The notes below the pieces were generated by a model. That model was given only the letters and a program-made list of their open reading frames with translations, was not told the DNA's origin and did no database searches. The translations under genes were made by a program, and so were the position numbers. DNA of 64,000 nucleotides, taken from contig JBNLDC010000047.1 of the NCBI GenBank assembly GCA_050304135.1, forward strand, positions 1-64,000, written 5' to 3'. The stretch's first letter is position 1. Every line of letters starts with the position of its first letter. The DNA is from JAFGNB01 sp050304135 (GTDB taxonomy: Bacteria > Fibrobacterota > Chitinivibrionia > Chitinivibrionales > Chitinispirillaceae). Positions 52,430 through 60,229 of the stretch are shown in pieces.

Positions 52430-52778
52430 CAGATTAACAAAGGTATTGTTTTTGTCTGGGCGCTTCCTTTCCTTTAAGAATCAACAGTGGCACCTATAGT
52501 GAATTGTATAAGGTTCAGATAACGTTCATGAACATTCAACCGTTCCGATATTTTAGTCGGTAATCCGGCACTTGCAACATTCACATGGCAATCCCCTGTA
52601 AAGCCGGGATGGGCCAACGTTCTCAGAAGTCATGATTCCGTATGCAACCCCAAAAAAACGTACCTGAATCATTGCTGAACAATGAACGGCATCGGCAGCA
52701 GGATCTGCAAACCGGAGTTTTCAAACAGCGCATCCCCAACCGGGATAATATCAAGACTTAAAATGAAATATATATATA

Positions 52779-52795
52779 TTCACGGCTAACGTGAA
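52779..52795. promoter_or_regulatory. candidate operator TTCACG-N5-CGTGAA
   Basis: This perfect six-base inverted repeat with a five-base spacer lies about 395 bp upstream of hoxF and 140 bp downstream of mogA, next to an ATATATATATT run. The half-site is not the Rex, FNR or ModE sequence that I know. It could control hox transcription, but chance cannot be ruled out. Confidence 0.3.
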
Positions 52796-52932
52796 ATAAA
52801 AAACGGAAGAGTAAAAGATTCTCTTGAACAGACTAGGTTTATTAACGTTGGCAGGCAACGTGATTTTGAGGGATGTGATGATTTATAATCACTTCCGGTT
52901 CGGAACAGTCTGTATTTGAGTAAAAAGAAGTT

Positions 52933-53400
52933 TCAATGACCTTTTCCGGCACTCATTTGGACCGCATGCCCAAGGGTTGGTGCAAGCAGGCGGGTGCAGA
53001 ACTCCGCAGCACCCACTGAACCGGGAAAATTAATGATTACTGTCGTGCCTTTCATCCCCGCTGTTCCACGAGAAAATAGGGCATTTCTGGTTTTTTTCAA
53101 TGATTCACTGCGGATATATTCAGCGATGCCGGGAATAAGGCGGTCGCAGTACTCCTCTGTTACTTCCGGGGTGATATCACGGGGAGACAGTCCGGTGCCA
53201 CCGGTGGTGATGATTATGTCCGCATCCTCAGCTTCTGCGTATGCTTTCATGAGTGCATCACGTTCATCGGGGATAATTGTACGGGTAATTTCACACGAAT
53301 CGAGTACCTGTTCCAGAATTGCTTTAATTGCTGGTCCTGATTTGTCTTCGTATAAACCTTTTGAGGCACGATCAGAGATCGTAATAACCGATATTTTCAC
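52933..53400 (-). CDS. mogA: molybdopterin adenylyltransferase (MogA/MoaB family)
   Basis: This 155-residue protein adenylates molybdopterin before molybdate insertion. The MPT-binding motif TTGGTGLSPRDITPE is at about 64-78, the opening ISVITISDRASKG is typical of the family, and NFPGSVGA occurs near the end. MoaB-type paralogues look alike, so the symbol reflects context. The GTG start is supported by AAGGAG nine bases upstream, located inside the end of the MOSC gene; the two genes overlap by 29 bp. It is the last gene of the long molybdenum/formate block. Confidence 0.92.
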   Translation of the reverse strand: MKISVITISDRASKGLYEDKSGPAIKAILEQVLDSCEITRTIIPDERDALMKAYAEAEDADIIITTGGTGLSPRDITPEVTEEYCDRLIPGIAEYIRSESLKKTRNALFSRGTAGMKGTTVIINFPGSVGAAEFCTRLLAPTLGHAVQMSAGKGH

Positions 53401-53809
53401 TGGTGATTTCTCCTTCCATAAGTACTTTTGCGAAGATGCCCTGTCGGGGCATTATGCAGTCGCCGACTTTCTTCTTTATGGCGCACCCGGTGTGACACTC
53501 CTTACCGATTTGAGTTACTTCCAGAAGTGTGGTGCCAATTTTCAGTTGAGTGCCTATCGGCAACGTGTGTAATGTAATGCCACGGGTGGTGATGTTTTCA
53601 GCGAAATCTCCCGGTGCAAGTTCCGCTCCCCGGGCATTCATCTGTTCGATATCTTCAAGAGCAAGGAGCGATACCTGCCGGTGCCAGTTACCCGCATGCG
53701 CATCTCCTTCGACACCGTGGTTTTTCCTGAGAAGAATCCGTTCCACCGGTTTTTTTGAAATGCCTTTTCTGTCGGAACTATTGACTGAAATTATCGTAAA
53801 CGTTTTCAC
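53372..53809 (-). CDS. MOSC-domain protein
   Basis: This 145-residue single-domain MOSC protein contains GVEGDAHAGNWHRQVSLLAL (about 33-52), ELAPGDFAENITTRG (about 63-77), the LPIGTQLKIG strand and GKECHTGCAI with Cys105 and Cys109. MOSC domains bind the molybdenum cofactor or its sulfur and are related to the C-terminus of the Moco sulfurase. Stand-alone forms fused or linked to MogA are common and may carry Moco. It starts inside the last bases of moaC (4-bp overlap) and overlaps mogA. Confidence 0.9.
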   Translation of the reverse strand: MKTFTIISVNSSDRKGISKKPVERILLRKNHGVEGDAHAGNWHRQVSLLALEDIEQMNARGAELAPGDFAENITTRGITLHTLPIGTQLKIGTTLLEVTQIGKECHTGCAIKKKVGDCIMPRQGIFAKVLMEGEITSENIGYYDL

Positions 53810-54258
53810 TGCAGATCTTCTTTCTTTTTGGAATCCAGTGCAATGGACGTTATGGTCATGGTGGTATCAACCGCCTTGCACATGTCGTAAATCGTGAGCG
53901 CAGCGACGGAAACTGCTGTAAGGGCTTCCATTTCGACTCCCGTTTTTCCCGTGCAGATCGCAGTTGCCCGGATCGCGATAGTATCTTCATTCACTGTAAA
54001 ATCAACTGAGACTTTGTTGAGCGGAAGATTATGACAAAGCGGGATAAGATCGGAGGTCTTTTTTGCCGCCGCGATACCCGCGATACGTGCGGTGGCGAGA
54101 ACATCACCTTTTTTAATCAGATGTTTCCGTATATGATCAATGGTTGACGCCTGAAGCACAATGGCTCCGGAAGCCGATGCAGTTCGCAACTGATCCGGCT
54201 TGGCGGAAACATCTACCATCACGGCATTACCGTTGGTATCAATATGACTCAGTTCCAC
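53806..54258 (-). CDS. moaC: cyclic pyranopterin monophosphate synthase
   Basis: This 150-residue enzyme turns the MoaA product into cyclic pyranopterin monophosphate. MVDVSAKPDQLRTASASG opens the fold, KKTSDLIPLCHNLPL carries the conserved Cys-His pair, and GVEMEALTAVSVAALTIYDMCKA is the near-invariant catalytic helix region. Length is normal. It follows moaA by three bases and overlaps the MOSC gene by four, so translation is coupled. Confidence 0.95.
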   Translation of the reverse strand: MELSHIDTNGNAVMVDVSAKPDQLRTASASGAIVLQASTIDHIRKHLIKKGDVLATARIAGIAAAKKTSDLIPLCHNLPLNKVSVDFTVNEDTIAIRATAICTGKTGVEMEALTAVSVAALTIYDMCKAVDTTMTITSIALDSKKKEDLQ

Positions 54259-54261
54259 AGG

Positions 54262-55092
54262 TTAACCTCCGATCTGTGACATTGAACGGTTGGTACACGA
54301 ATCTCCGTTTTCCGGTTTGTTACCCACGGCGGCAAGGAGCGATCCGCGGATATCATTCAGGTTAACTTTGATCTCATTGTCCGAAAAAAGACAGGGCTTG
54401 AAGAATCCGTCGGCGGTAAGTCTGAGACGGTTACATCTGCTGCAGGGTGGAGGGCGTTCGGTGACTGTTTTTACCTTTGTCATCCGTCGGTGCAGAGAAA
54501 AATGAGCAATCTTCTGCAATTGCAGTCCTCGTGCATCGCAAAACTGCCTCATCGCATCAATGTCCGCTTCGGTTGTTGCATCCATTACTACCATATTGAT
54601 TTTTACCGGAGAAAATCCTGCCGCAATCGCGTTGCCGATTCCCTGTAGCACTTCGGTGAGTTCTCCACCTCGCGTGATCGAATGAAATGTATCCGGATTC
54701 ACTGTATCAAGAGAGATATTCAATCGCATGAGACCGGCCTGCCTGAGTATTTGCGCTTTTTTCAGAGTGAGCAGCGAGGCGTTTGTCGTCATTCCAAGGT
54801 CGGTGATGCCGGGTATGACCGCAATCTGCCGGACCAGCTCTTCGATGTTTTTTCTTACCAGAGGTTCCCCTCCGGTGATTTTAACTTTTGATATACCGAG
54901 CGTGGCAGCCTCAGCGACTATTGCGCAGATCTGTTCATAATGAAGCAGCGCGGAATGGGGTTTGAGTTCAATACCGGATTCGGGCATACAGTAGGTGCAG
55001 CGAAAGTTGCATTTATCAGTTATGGAAATGCGCAGGCTGGTAATGGCTCTGCCGAAGGGGTCGGTAATTCCGGTTGCCACGGTTGAATTCAT
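54262..55092 (-). CDS. moaA: GTP 3',8-cyclase (radical SAM), compact form
   Basis: This 276-residue enzyme starts molybdenum cofactor synthesis from GTP. The SAM-cluster ligands are Cys28, Cys32 and Cys35 (CNFRCTYC), the GGEP motif is ITGGEPLVRK, and the C-terminal GTP-binding cluster uses Cys217, Cys220 (CSRCNRLRLT) and Cys234. The chain ends in the essential Gly-Gly. It is about 50 residues shorter than E. coli MoaA because the segment before the second cluster is contracted; all known ligands remain, so it should be active. The stop and start of neighbouring moaC and moeA are three bases away on each side. Confidence 0.94.
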   Translation of the reverse strand: MNSTVATGITDPFGRAITSLRISITDKCNFRCTYCMPESGIELKPHSALLHYEQICAIVAEAATLGISKVKITGGEPLVRKNIEELVRQIAVIPGITDLGMTTNASLLTLKKAQILRQAGLMRLNISLDTVNPDTFHSITRGGELTEVLQGIGNAIAAGFSPVKINMVVMDATTEADIDAMRQFCDARGLQLQKIAHFSLHRRMTKVKTVTERPPPCSRCNRLRLTADGFFKPCLFSDNEIKVNLNDIRGSLLAAVGNKPENGDSCTNRSMSQIGG

Positions 55093-55095
55093 TCG

Positions 55096-56292
55096 TTACC
55101 TCACCACGATTACGTCGACGGATGAACCGGCGTCAATTGATGCTTCACCAGCCGGGATTCCAATGATTCCATCGGCATCGGCAAAGGCATGGATATGTGC
55201 TGAACCATGAAAGGGGAGAGGTCGTACCGTTCCGCGTTCAGTAAAGGCCACCGGGATGAATTCATGACGCCCGGTTTTTTTACGATGCACCCGTTCTTCA
55301 AGCGCAACCCTCGCCCGTAGCGGAGACATTGTGGTTCCACTCGATTTCCGGAGAAACGGACCGACAAGCAGTTCGAATATGACAAAGGCTGAAACGGGAT
55401 TTCCCGGCATTCCGAAAAGTGCTTTTTTCCCGGTAGTCCCGAAAACAGTCGGTTTTCCGGGTTTAACAGCTATCTTTTCGAACAGCAGGCGGATTCCGTT
55501 GCGTCTGAATACCTCCGGAACGAAATCGAAATCCCCCATCGAAACTCCACCGGAAAGGAGTAGTACGTCACACCCCGGTAATACATTACGGAGTGCCTGA
55601 TCAAGATCGTCAGGATTATCCCTTACGATACCTGCATAGTGCGGAAGAGCACCGGCGCGCAGCGTCTGGGCAAAGAGCTGGCAGCTGTTGGTATTACGGA
55701 TCTGTCCACGGAGCGGTTTTTTATCAGGCTCGACAAGTTCGTCACCCGTTGCGATAATGCCGACCCGGAGTCGCTTCACTACACGTACTGCGGATTTTCC
55801 CGTCGCAGCGAGGATTGCCATGTGGGGTGCGCCGATCAGGGCGCCTTTTTTCAGAACCGTATCGCCTTTTCCAACGTCTTCCGCGCGGAAACGGATATTA
55901 CGATTATTCCGTTTATTGACGATTGTTATCGTATGTCCGGAAACATCGGTGTGCGTATCCTCGAACATTACGACACAATCGGCGCCTTCGGGGACCGGAG
56001 CGCCGGTCATGATACGGCTGCAGGTACCGGCAGTGACTTTTTTTTGGGGGATGCTTCCGGCTGCGACCGTTTCAATGACTGTTAGCGGCATGTCCCGATC
56101 CGCCTCCCGACAGGCAAAACCATCCATTGCCGACAAGTCGCATGGAGGCAGTGCAACATCGCAGTGTATATCCGAAGCGAGCACTCTTCCAAAGGCGTCG
56201 TAGAGCGGGACATATTCGGAAACCGGTGCCGGCACGGAAGCCTCTACCGTTTTAAGGGCTTCATTGATCGTGATCTGGAATGTTTTATTCAT
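55096..56292 (-). CDS. moeA: molybdopterin molybdenumtransferase
   Basis: This 398-residue enzyme inserts molybdate into adenylated molybdopterin made by MogA. It shows the MoeA layout: SAMDGFAC in the N-terminal domain, VRTGAPVPEGAD-like IMTGAPVPEGADCVVMFED, GIIATGDELVEPDKKPLRGQIRNTNS, LLSGGVSMGDFDFV and MPGNPVSAFV, and a C-terminal beta domain. Length is normal. It precedes moaA by three bases and follows a 60-residue Cys protein by 27 bp. Confidence 0.95.
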   Translation of the reverse strand: MNKTFQITINEALKTVEASVPAPVSEYVPLYDAFGRVLASDIHCDVALPPCDLSAMDGFACREADRDMPLTVIETVAAGSIPQKKVTAGTCSRIMTGAPVPEGADCVVMFEDTHTDVSGHTITIVNKRNNRNIRFRAEDVGKGDTVLKKGALIGAPHMAILAATGKSAVRVVKRLRVGIIATGDELVEPDKKPLRGQIRNTNSCQLFAQTLRAGALPHYAGIVRDNPDDLDQALRNVLPGCDVLLLSGGVSMGDFDFVPEVFRRNGIRLLFEKIAVKPGKPTVFGTTGKKALFGMPGNPVSAFVIFELLVGPFLRKSSGTTMSPLRARVALEERVHRKKTGRHEFIPVAFTERGTVRPLPFHGSAHIHAFADADGIIGIPAGEASIDAGSSVDVIVVR

Positions 56293-56319
56293 CGTTGTAT
56301 CCTTGAATAACAGAAATAA

Positions 56320-56502
56320 TCACTTGAAACAGCCGAGTTTGCATTCCCGGATTTTAATACCGAGTGCATTGCAGATCGCTCCGACTTCGGCAGGGGCGAT
56401 ACCAAGTTTCGCCGAAAGCCCTAGAGCGTCACCGCAGGTGATGATTTTTTTTCCGTCAACTGTTGCGGCGGCTTTGGCAACCGCCTGTTCATTACTGTTC
56501 AT
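56320..56502 (-). CDS. 60-residue Cys-containing protein in the molybdenum operon
   Basis: The small soluble protein begins MNSNEQAVAKAAATVDGKK, has a Cys in KKIITCGDAL, another in GAICNALGIKI, and ends IRECKLGCFK with Cys54 and Cys58. The middle looks like a small helix-turn-helix fold. It overlaps modE by 11 bp and precedes moeA by 27 bp. I recall similar short proteins ending in LGCF beside molybdenum genes in other anaerobes, but I know of no demonstrated function. Metal or molybdenum-linked regulation is only a guess. Confidence 0.7.
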   Translation of the reverse strand: MNSNEQAVAKAAATVDGKKIITCGDALGLSAKLGIAPAEVGAICNALGIKIRECKLGCFK

Positions 56503-56902
56503 TACCTGTCTCCTCTGTCCGGTTAAAAAAGGGTTTCAACGTAGCATTATAGGATTTTTCAACAGCGCTGGCGACCATTCCGGAATGTTGTTCCCAGGCG
56601 CGGAGAAATTGTTTCCCCTGTTCGGACAGTTGCATCGACCCTCCTCCGGCCCCGCCTCGCACACGGGTCACCAGCGGAAATCCCAGGTGTGTTTCAGCGA
56701 TATTGATGTCTTCCCATGCCTGTCGGTAACTCCTGCCGAGCCTGTTGGCTGCATTGCTGAGTGATCCTAGTTTTTCCACTGCGGCAAGCAGTTCACCTTT
56801 TCCTTTTCCGAACACGCCCGAACCCGTATCGGTACTTAAATACGTTCGCACTCCGGCAACGATGCCGCTGCGGGAATGGTCACCACCGCTTGTTCGTGTC
56901 AA
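56492..56902 (-). CDS. modE: ModE-type winged-helix regulator without molbindin domain
   Basis: This protein has about 136 residues from TTG 56902. The strong AGGAGG six bases before that codon decides the start; the ATG seven codons upstream overlaps the ribosome-binding site and is unlikely. The DNA-binding domain matches ModE-N: GELLAAVEKLGSLSNAANRL, SYRQAWEDINIAE and a wing GGAGGGSMQLSEQG. The duplicated molybdate-binding (Mop/TOBE) domains of E. coli ModE are missing. ModE represses molybdate uptake genes when molybdate is bound; a short form must sense it differently or rely on another protein. It lies between modC and the 60-residue protein. A candidate target site precedes modA. Confidence 0.88.
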   Translation of the reverse strand: MTRTSGGDHSRSGIVAGVRTYLSTDTGSGVFGKGKGELLAAVEKLGSLSNAANRLGRSYRQAWEDINIAETHLGFPLVTRVRGGAGGGSMQLSEQGKQFLRAWEQHSGMVASAVEKSYNATLKPFFNRTEETGNEQ

Positions 56903-56926
56903 TGTGTACCTCCTGTCATGCATGGT

Positions 56927-57994
56927 TCATGGCATCAGTGCGACACTTTTCACCTGAATGAACACCGGCATACCGGGTTGAAGGCCAAGCGAACATATCG
57001 ATTTTCGGGTCAACCGTGCAAGGATGCTGCGGTTACCCGAAGACAACCGTACCAGCTGTTGTGCACTGTTTTCACGGTCCAGTTCTTCAACGACCGCACT
57101 GAAAATATTGAGTATACTCGTATCGGTCTGGTGTGCGAGCGTGATACTGATATCCCGCGCCTTCATTCTCAGCCGCACCTTGCGGCCGATCGGCAGCTCG
57201 CTTTTGGTAGCGTAAAATATTCCCACCGGAGTGTCAAGAACCGTCAGTCTGTACTCTGTATCATGAGACACCACCGTTCCGTCGAGTATCGATTCGGCAT
57301 TTTCGTCATGCGAGAGCGGCTGGTCGAGCCTTGTCAGCATTTCGTGAGCCGGCCCGATGGCATTGACCCTCCCGGAATCAATACAGACGATGTGATCGGC
57401 AATCCTCGCAACCTCGTCGGTGGAGTGGGAGACATAGAGCACCGGAATCTCAAGTTCGCTGTGGAGCGACTCGAAATAGGGAAGAATTTCATCCTTGCGG
57501 GTGACATCAAGTGCGGCAAGCGGTTCGTCGAGCAGCAGTATTTCCGGGCTGCAGGCGAGTGCGCGGGCGATTGCGACCCGCTGACATTCACCTCCGGAAA
57601 GTTTGTCGGGGTACCGGTCAAGCAAACCGCCAATGCCCAGAAGTGAAACCGCCCTTTCCAGAGATACCCGACGTTGCGCCGCTGGTGTCCGGCTCAAGCC
57701 GTAGAGGAGGTTTTTTTCAACATTCAGATGGGGAAAAAGTCGTGCGTCCTGAAAAACATATCCCACTGAACGACGGTGCGGCGGCAGAAAAACGGCACGG
57801 TCCTGCCAGACGGCATCACCCAATTTAAGAAATCCTCCGGGGTAGCGGTCGAGTCCGGCAACGGCGCGCAGGATGGTGGTTTTTCCACACCCGGAAGGAC
57901 CGAAAAGAGCGGTAACCCCTTTTTGCGGGATTGCTATGTCGATGTCAAGAGAGAATGCCCCCAGGGATAGGCGGTAGCGCAGTTCAATGCTCAC
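56927..57994 (-). CDS. modC: molybdate ABC transporter ATP-binding protein
   Basis: This 355-residue ATPase powers molybdate import at the inner-membrane face. Walker A is GPSGCGKTT (32-40), the Q-loop is in YVFQDARLF, the signature is LSGGECQRVAIARAL (132-146) and Walker B is ILLLDEPLAALD with Asp156. The C-terminal TOBE/Mop-like regulatory domain is present (about 285-352). It overlaps modB by four bases and ends 24 bases before the modE start. Family size and domain order are normal. Confidence 0.96.
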   Translation of the reverse strand: MSIELRYRLSLGAFSLDIDIAIPQKGVTALFGPSGCGKTTILRAVAGLDRYPGGFLKLGDAVWQDRAVFLPPHRRSVGYVFQDARLFPHLNVEKNLLYGLSRTPAAQRRVSLERAVSLLGIGGLLDRYPDKLSGGECQRVAIARALACSPEILLLDEPLAALDVTRKDEILPYFESLHSELEIPVLYVSHSTDEVARIADHIVCIDSGRVNAIGPAHEMLTRLDQPLSHDENAESILDGTVVSHDTEYRLTVLDTPVGIFYATKSELPIGRKVRLRMKARDISITLAHQTDTSILNIFSAVVEELDRENSAQQLVRLSSGNRSILARLTRKSICSLGLQPGMPVFIQVKSVALMP

Positions 57995-58674
57995 GATTGC
58001 ACCGGAAACCTGTTATGGTTGAAACGGTAGACGATAACCAGAAGCAGGAACGAGAACAGCAGCAACGCCGCCGAGAGCAGATGGGCGTTGTGGTATTCAA
58101 GCATCTCCACGTGTTCATAAATGGCAATGGAAAGAACCCGGGTTCTGCCGGGAATGTTGCCGCCGATCATCAGCACGACCCCGAATTCACCGATGGTATG
58201 GGCGAACCCGAGCACTGCGGCGGAGATAAGGCCCGGTCGGGCAAGCGGCAACAGTACGGTAAAAAACACATCAACCGGCGATGCGCGAAGGGTTGCTGCT
58301 GCTTCGGTCGGTTGTCTTCCGATTGAACAGAATGATGCATACAGCGGCTGGAAGACAAACGGAAAGGAATACACTATCGAACCGACAACCAGTCCGGTGA
58401 ACGAAAACGGGAGCGAACTCCATCCGTAATAATCCGTCAATCGACCGATCGGACCTGCCGGACCGAGCAGCAGCAGCAGGTAAAAACCGAGAACCGTGGG
58501 GGGGAGGATTATCGGCAGCGCGATGATCGCCTCCGCAATGAACTTGAAACGCCAGGCAGTTCGCGAGAGCAGGCAGGCAAGCGGTATGCTGATTACCAGC
58601 AGGAGCATCGTGGTAATGGCGGCGAGCCTGAGTGTCACCAGGAGAGCTGCCATGTCGTCGGCGGAAGGTATCAT
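57991..58674 (-). CDS. modB: molybdate ABC transporter permease
   Basis: The protein has 227 residues and five to six transmembrane helices. The coupling helix region is AATLRASPVDVFFTVLLPLARPGLISAAVLGFAHTIGEFG in content (EAA-type loop plus the GEFG motif characteristic of ModB), and LPIILPPTVLGFYLL is the usual second-helix sequence. It forms the membrane channel for molybdate between ModA and ModC. It overlaps modA by four bases and modC by four bases. Confidence 0.96.
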   Translation of the reverse strand: MIPSADDMAALLVTLRLAAITTMLLLVISIPLACLLSRTAWRFKFIAEAIIALPIILPPTVLGFYLLLLLGPAGPIGRLTDYYGWSSLPFSFTGLVVGSIVYSFPFVFQPLYASFCSIGRQPTEAAATLRASPVDVFFTVLLPLARPGLISAAVLGFAHTIGEFGVVLMIGGNIPGRTRVLSIAIYEHVEMLEYHNAHLLSAALLLFSFLLLVIVYRFNHNRFPVQS

Positions 58675-59432
58675 GGTGTCCTGTAACCGTATCGTTGTAT
58701 GATGGCGATAGCCCGGTCACCGGACAGAAATTTCAGAAATGCCCTGTTCGCGTTGCCTTCATGGAGCAGTACCGCCTGCTGGATAACCGGTGAATACAGT
58801 GATTGCGGTACCACCCAGAACGATCCCTGAGCAACCCCGGGACGGCAGATCTGCGACCGTGAAATGAAGCCCAATTCAACGGCGCCGGTTTTGATAAACT
58901 GAAACGTCTGGGCGATGTTTTCACCGAAAACGAATTTTGACCGCAGTCGATCGAAGGTGCCGGTATTCTGCAGAATTTCTTTTGCGGCCCGTCCGAACGG
59001 TGCCAGTGCGGGATTTGCAAGGGCAAGGCGCCTGAAATCTTTCGTACCGAGTACCGTACCGGACGAATCGACCGTTTTCGGATCCGGACTCCAGAGAACA
59101 ACACAGCCGATAGCATAGGTGAAGCGTGAAGAAGGAAGCGCAACACCCTCCTTTTCAAGACGTTCCGGACGTTCGGCATCCGCAGCGAGAAAAATGTCAA
59201 ACGGAGCGCCGTTTACAATCTGGGAATACAGTTTTCCGGTGGAGCCGAATGAGAGCACCACCGTGTGACTGTCCTGCTGTTCGAAGAGGGCGGCGATTTC
59301 CTTTACCGCATCTGCAAAGTTCGAGGCAACCGCCACATGGATCTGCCGAGCGGATGCCCCTGTAAAAGAACCGCAAAGGGGTGGAATGAGGGAGCAGAGG
59401 GCAATTATACGAAACAGGATAGTTGCAGACAT
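58671..59432 (-). CDS. modA: molybdate-binding periplasmic protein
   Basis: The 253-residue protein begins with an export signal (about 4-28, hydrophobic, ending in SARQ). The mature part has VASNFADAVKEIAALFE and SFGSTGKLYSQIVNGAPFDIFLAADAERPE, the molybdate-contacting Ser/Thr region of ModA, and ENIAQTFQFIKTGAVELGFI later. It captures molybdate or tungstate in the periplasm. It is the first gene of the modABC unit. A 24-bp ModE-type palindrome ends 36 bp before its ATG. Confidence 0.95.
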   Translation of the reverse strand: MSATILFRIIALCSLIPPLCGSFTGASARQIHVAVASNFADAVKEIAALFEQQDSHTVVLSFGSTGKLYSQIVNGAPFDIFLAADAERPERLEKEGVALPSSRFTYAIGCVVLWSPDPKTVDSSGTVLGTKDFRRLALANPALAPFGRAAKEILQNTGTFDRLRSKFVFGENIAQTFQFIKTGAVELGFISRSQICRPGVAQGSFWVVPQSLYSPVIQQAVLLHEGNANRAFLKFLSGDRAIAIIQRYGYRTP

Positions 59433-59467
59433 TAAAAGGGCCGCTATTGTTTTCAGGTACTGTTTTT

Positions 59468-59491
59468 CGTTATGTATAAATATACATGACG
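59468..59491. promoter_or_regulatory. candidate ModE operator upstream of modA
   Basis: CGTTATGT (59468-59475), an eight-base spacer ATAAATAT, and ACATGACG (59484-59491) form a 24-bp near-palindrome (one mismatch) with the 8-8-8 layout and half-sites CGTTATRT/ACATAACG of the E. coli modA ModE box as I remember it. It overlaps an AT-rich -10-like stretch and ends 36 bp before the modA ATG. The regulator is encoded three genes downstream. Confidence 0.72.
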
Positions 59492-59532
59492 GTGGTGTAA
59501 AAAAAAGAGCTAAGAGTTCATACCGTCACCGG

Positions 59533-60132
59533 TTATGCCAGTTTCAGATGATCGCTGCCGTTGTACGCCTCAAACTGCACCGGTGTGTTGAGATTGCGGT
59601 ACCAACCCGTATCCGGTGTCGGAATGACATGGGAGTTACAGTGTAAAAAACAATCGGTGATTTTAAGACGTTGTTCATCGAGTTGTCGTGCCAGAACGGG
59701 GATACAGGATCGGTTATAGACGGCAAACAGCGGTTCAGGAAGTCCATCGGTAAAAGAGGGGGCAACGATATCGTACCGATCGGCAAGGTCAAGAAGGCGG
59801 CGGATAAGGGAGTAGTCAATTTCCGGAATGTCGCACGCAATAACGAAATTGTGACTGACGGTGGAGGCAGCAAGACAGGTGTAAATTGCCATGAGCGGAC
59901 CGTAGCCGGGTTTTTCATCGGGTACATACTGTATGGCAGCATTTCCGGATGGTGGTGTTCCCGAAGAGGCACCGACAATGATTCCGCCGAAAACGGGGGA
60001 GAGGAGACGAATCTGCCGTTCGAGCAGTGTTTCACCGTTTATTTTAAGGGACGCCTTATCGGTACCCATGCGGCTGCTCTTCCCGCCGGTGAGAATGATC
60101 GCGTGTGCTGCGGAAGGGGAGATCATCGGCAT
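59533..60132 (-). CDS. mobA: molybdenum cofactor guanylyltransferase
   Basis: This 199-residue enzyme adds GMP to Mo-molybdopterin to make the guanine dinucleotide cofactor needed by DMSO-reductase-family enzymes such as FdhA. The N-terminal LTGGKSSRMGTDKASL (about 14-29) is the GTP-binding signature; CDIPEIDYSLIR is the second substrate loop (DxP motif) and PSFTDGLPEPLFAVY follows. It lies about 100 bp after fdhD and 100 bp before modA, so it may be read from the upstream promoter. The ModE box sits in the gap to modA. Confidence 0.94.
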   Translation of the reverse strand: MPMISPSAAHAIILTGGKSSRMGTDKASLKINGETLLERQIRLLSPVFGGIIVGASSGTPPSGNAAIQYVPDEKPGYGPLMAIYTCLAASTVSHNFVIACDIPEIDYSLIRRLLDLADRYDIVAPSFTDGLPEPLFAVYNRSCIPVLARQLDEQRLKITDCFLHCNSHVIPTPDTGWYRNLNTPVQFEAYNGSDHLKLA

Positions 60133-60229
60133 ATTTTCCTGCTTCGAGCAACCTTTCGTGAACTGGAAAGCACCCGTATGCTAACGGCAATCGTTCCGGA
60201 CAGCCTGATGTCAAATTGCCTTGTTTCCA

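Larger units (their letters stand above)
52384..52932. other. gene-free region between mogA and hoxF
   Basis: These 549 bp lie between the last gene of the molybdenum operon and the first of the hox operon, both on the minus strand. They contain two short inverted repeats: ACGTTG-N5-CAACGT (52845-52861), close after mogA and possibly part of a weak terminator, and TTCACG-N5-CGTGAA (52779-52795), next to an AT-rich ATATATATATT run. No reading frame is convincing. Confidence 0.5.

Noticed and set aside
59433..59532. Molybdenum cofactor riboswitch before modA
   Set aside because: The 100-bp gap is too short for the Moco motif and its only strong signal is the ModE-like palindrome.
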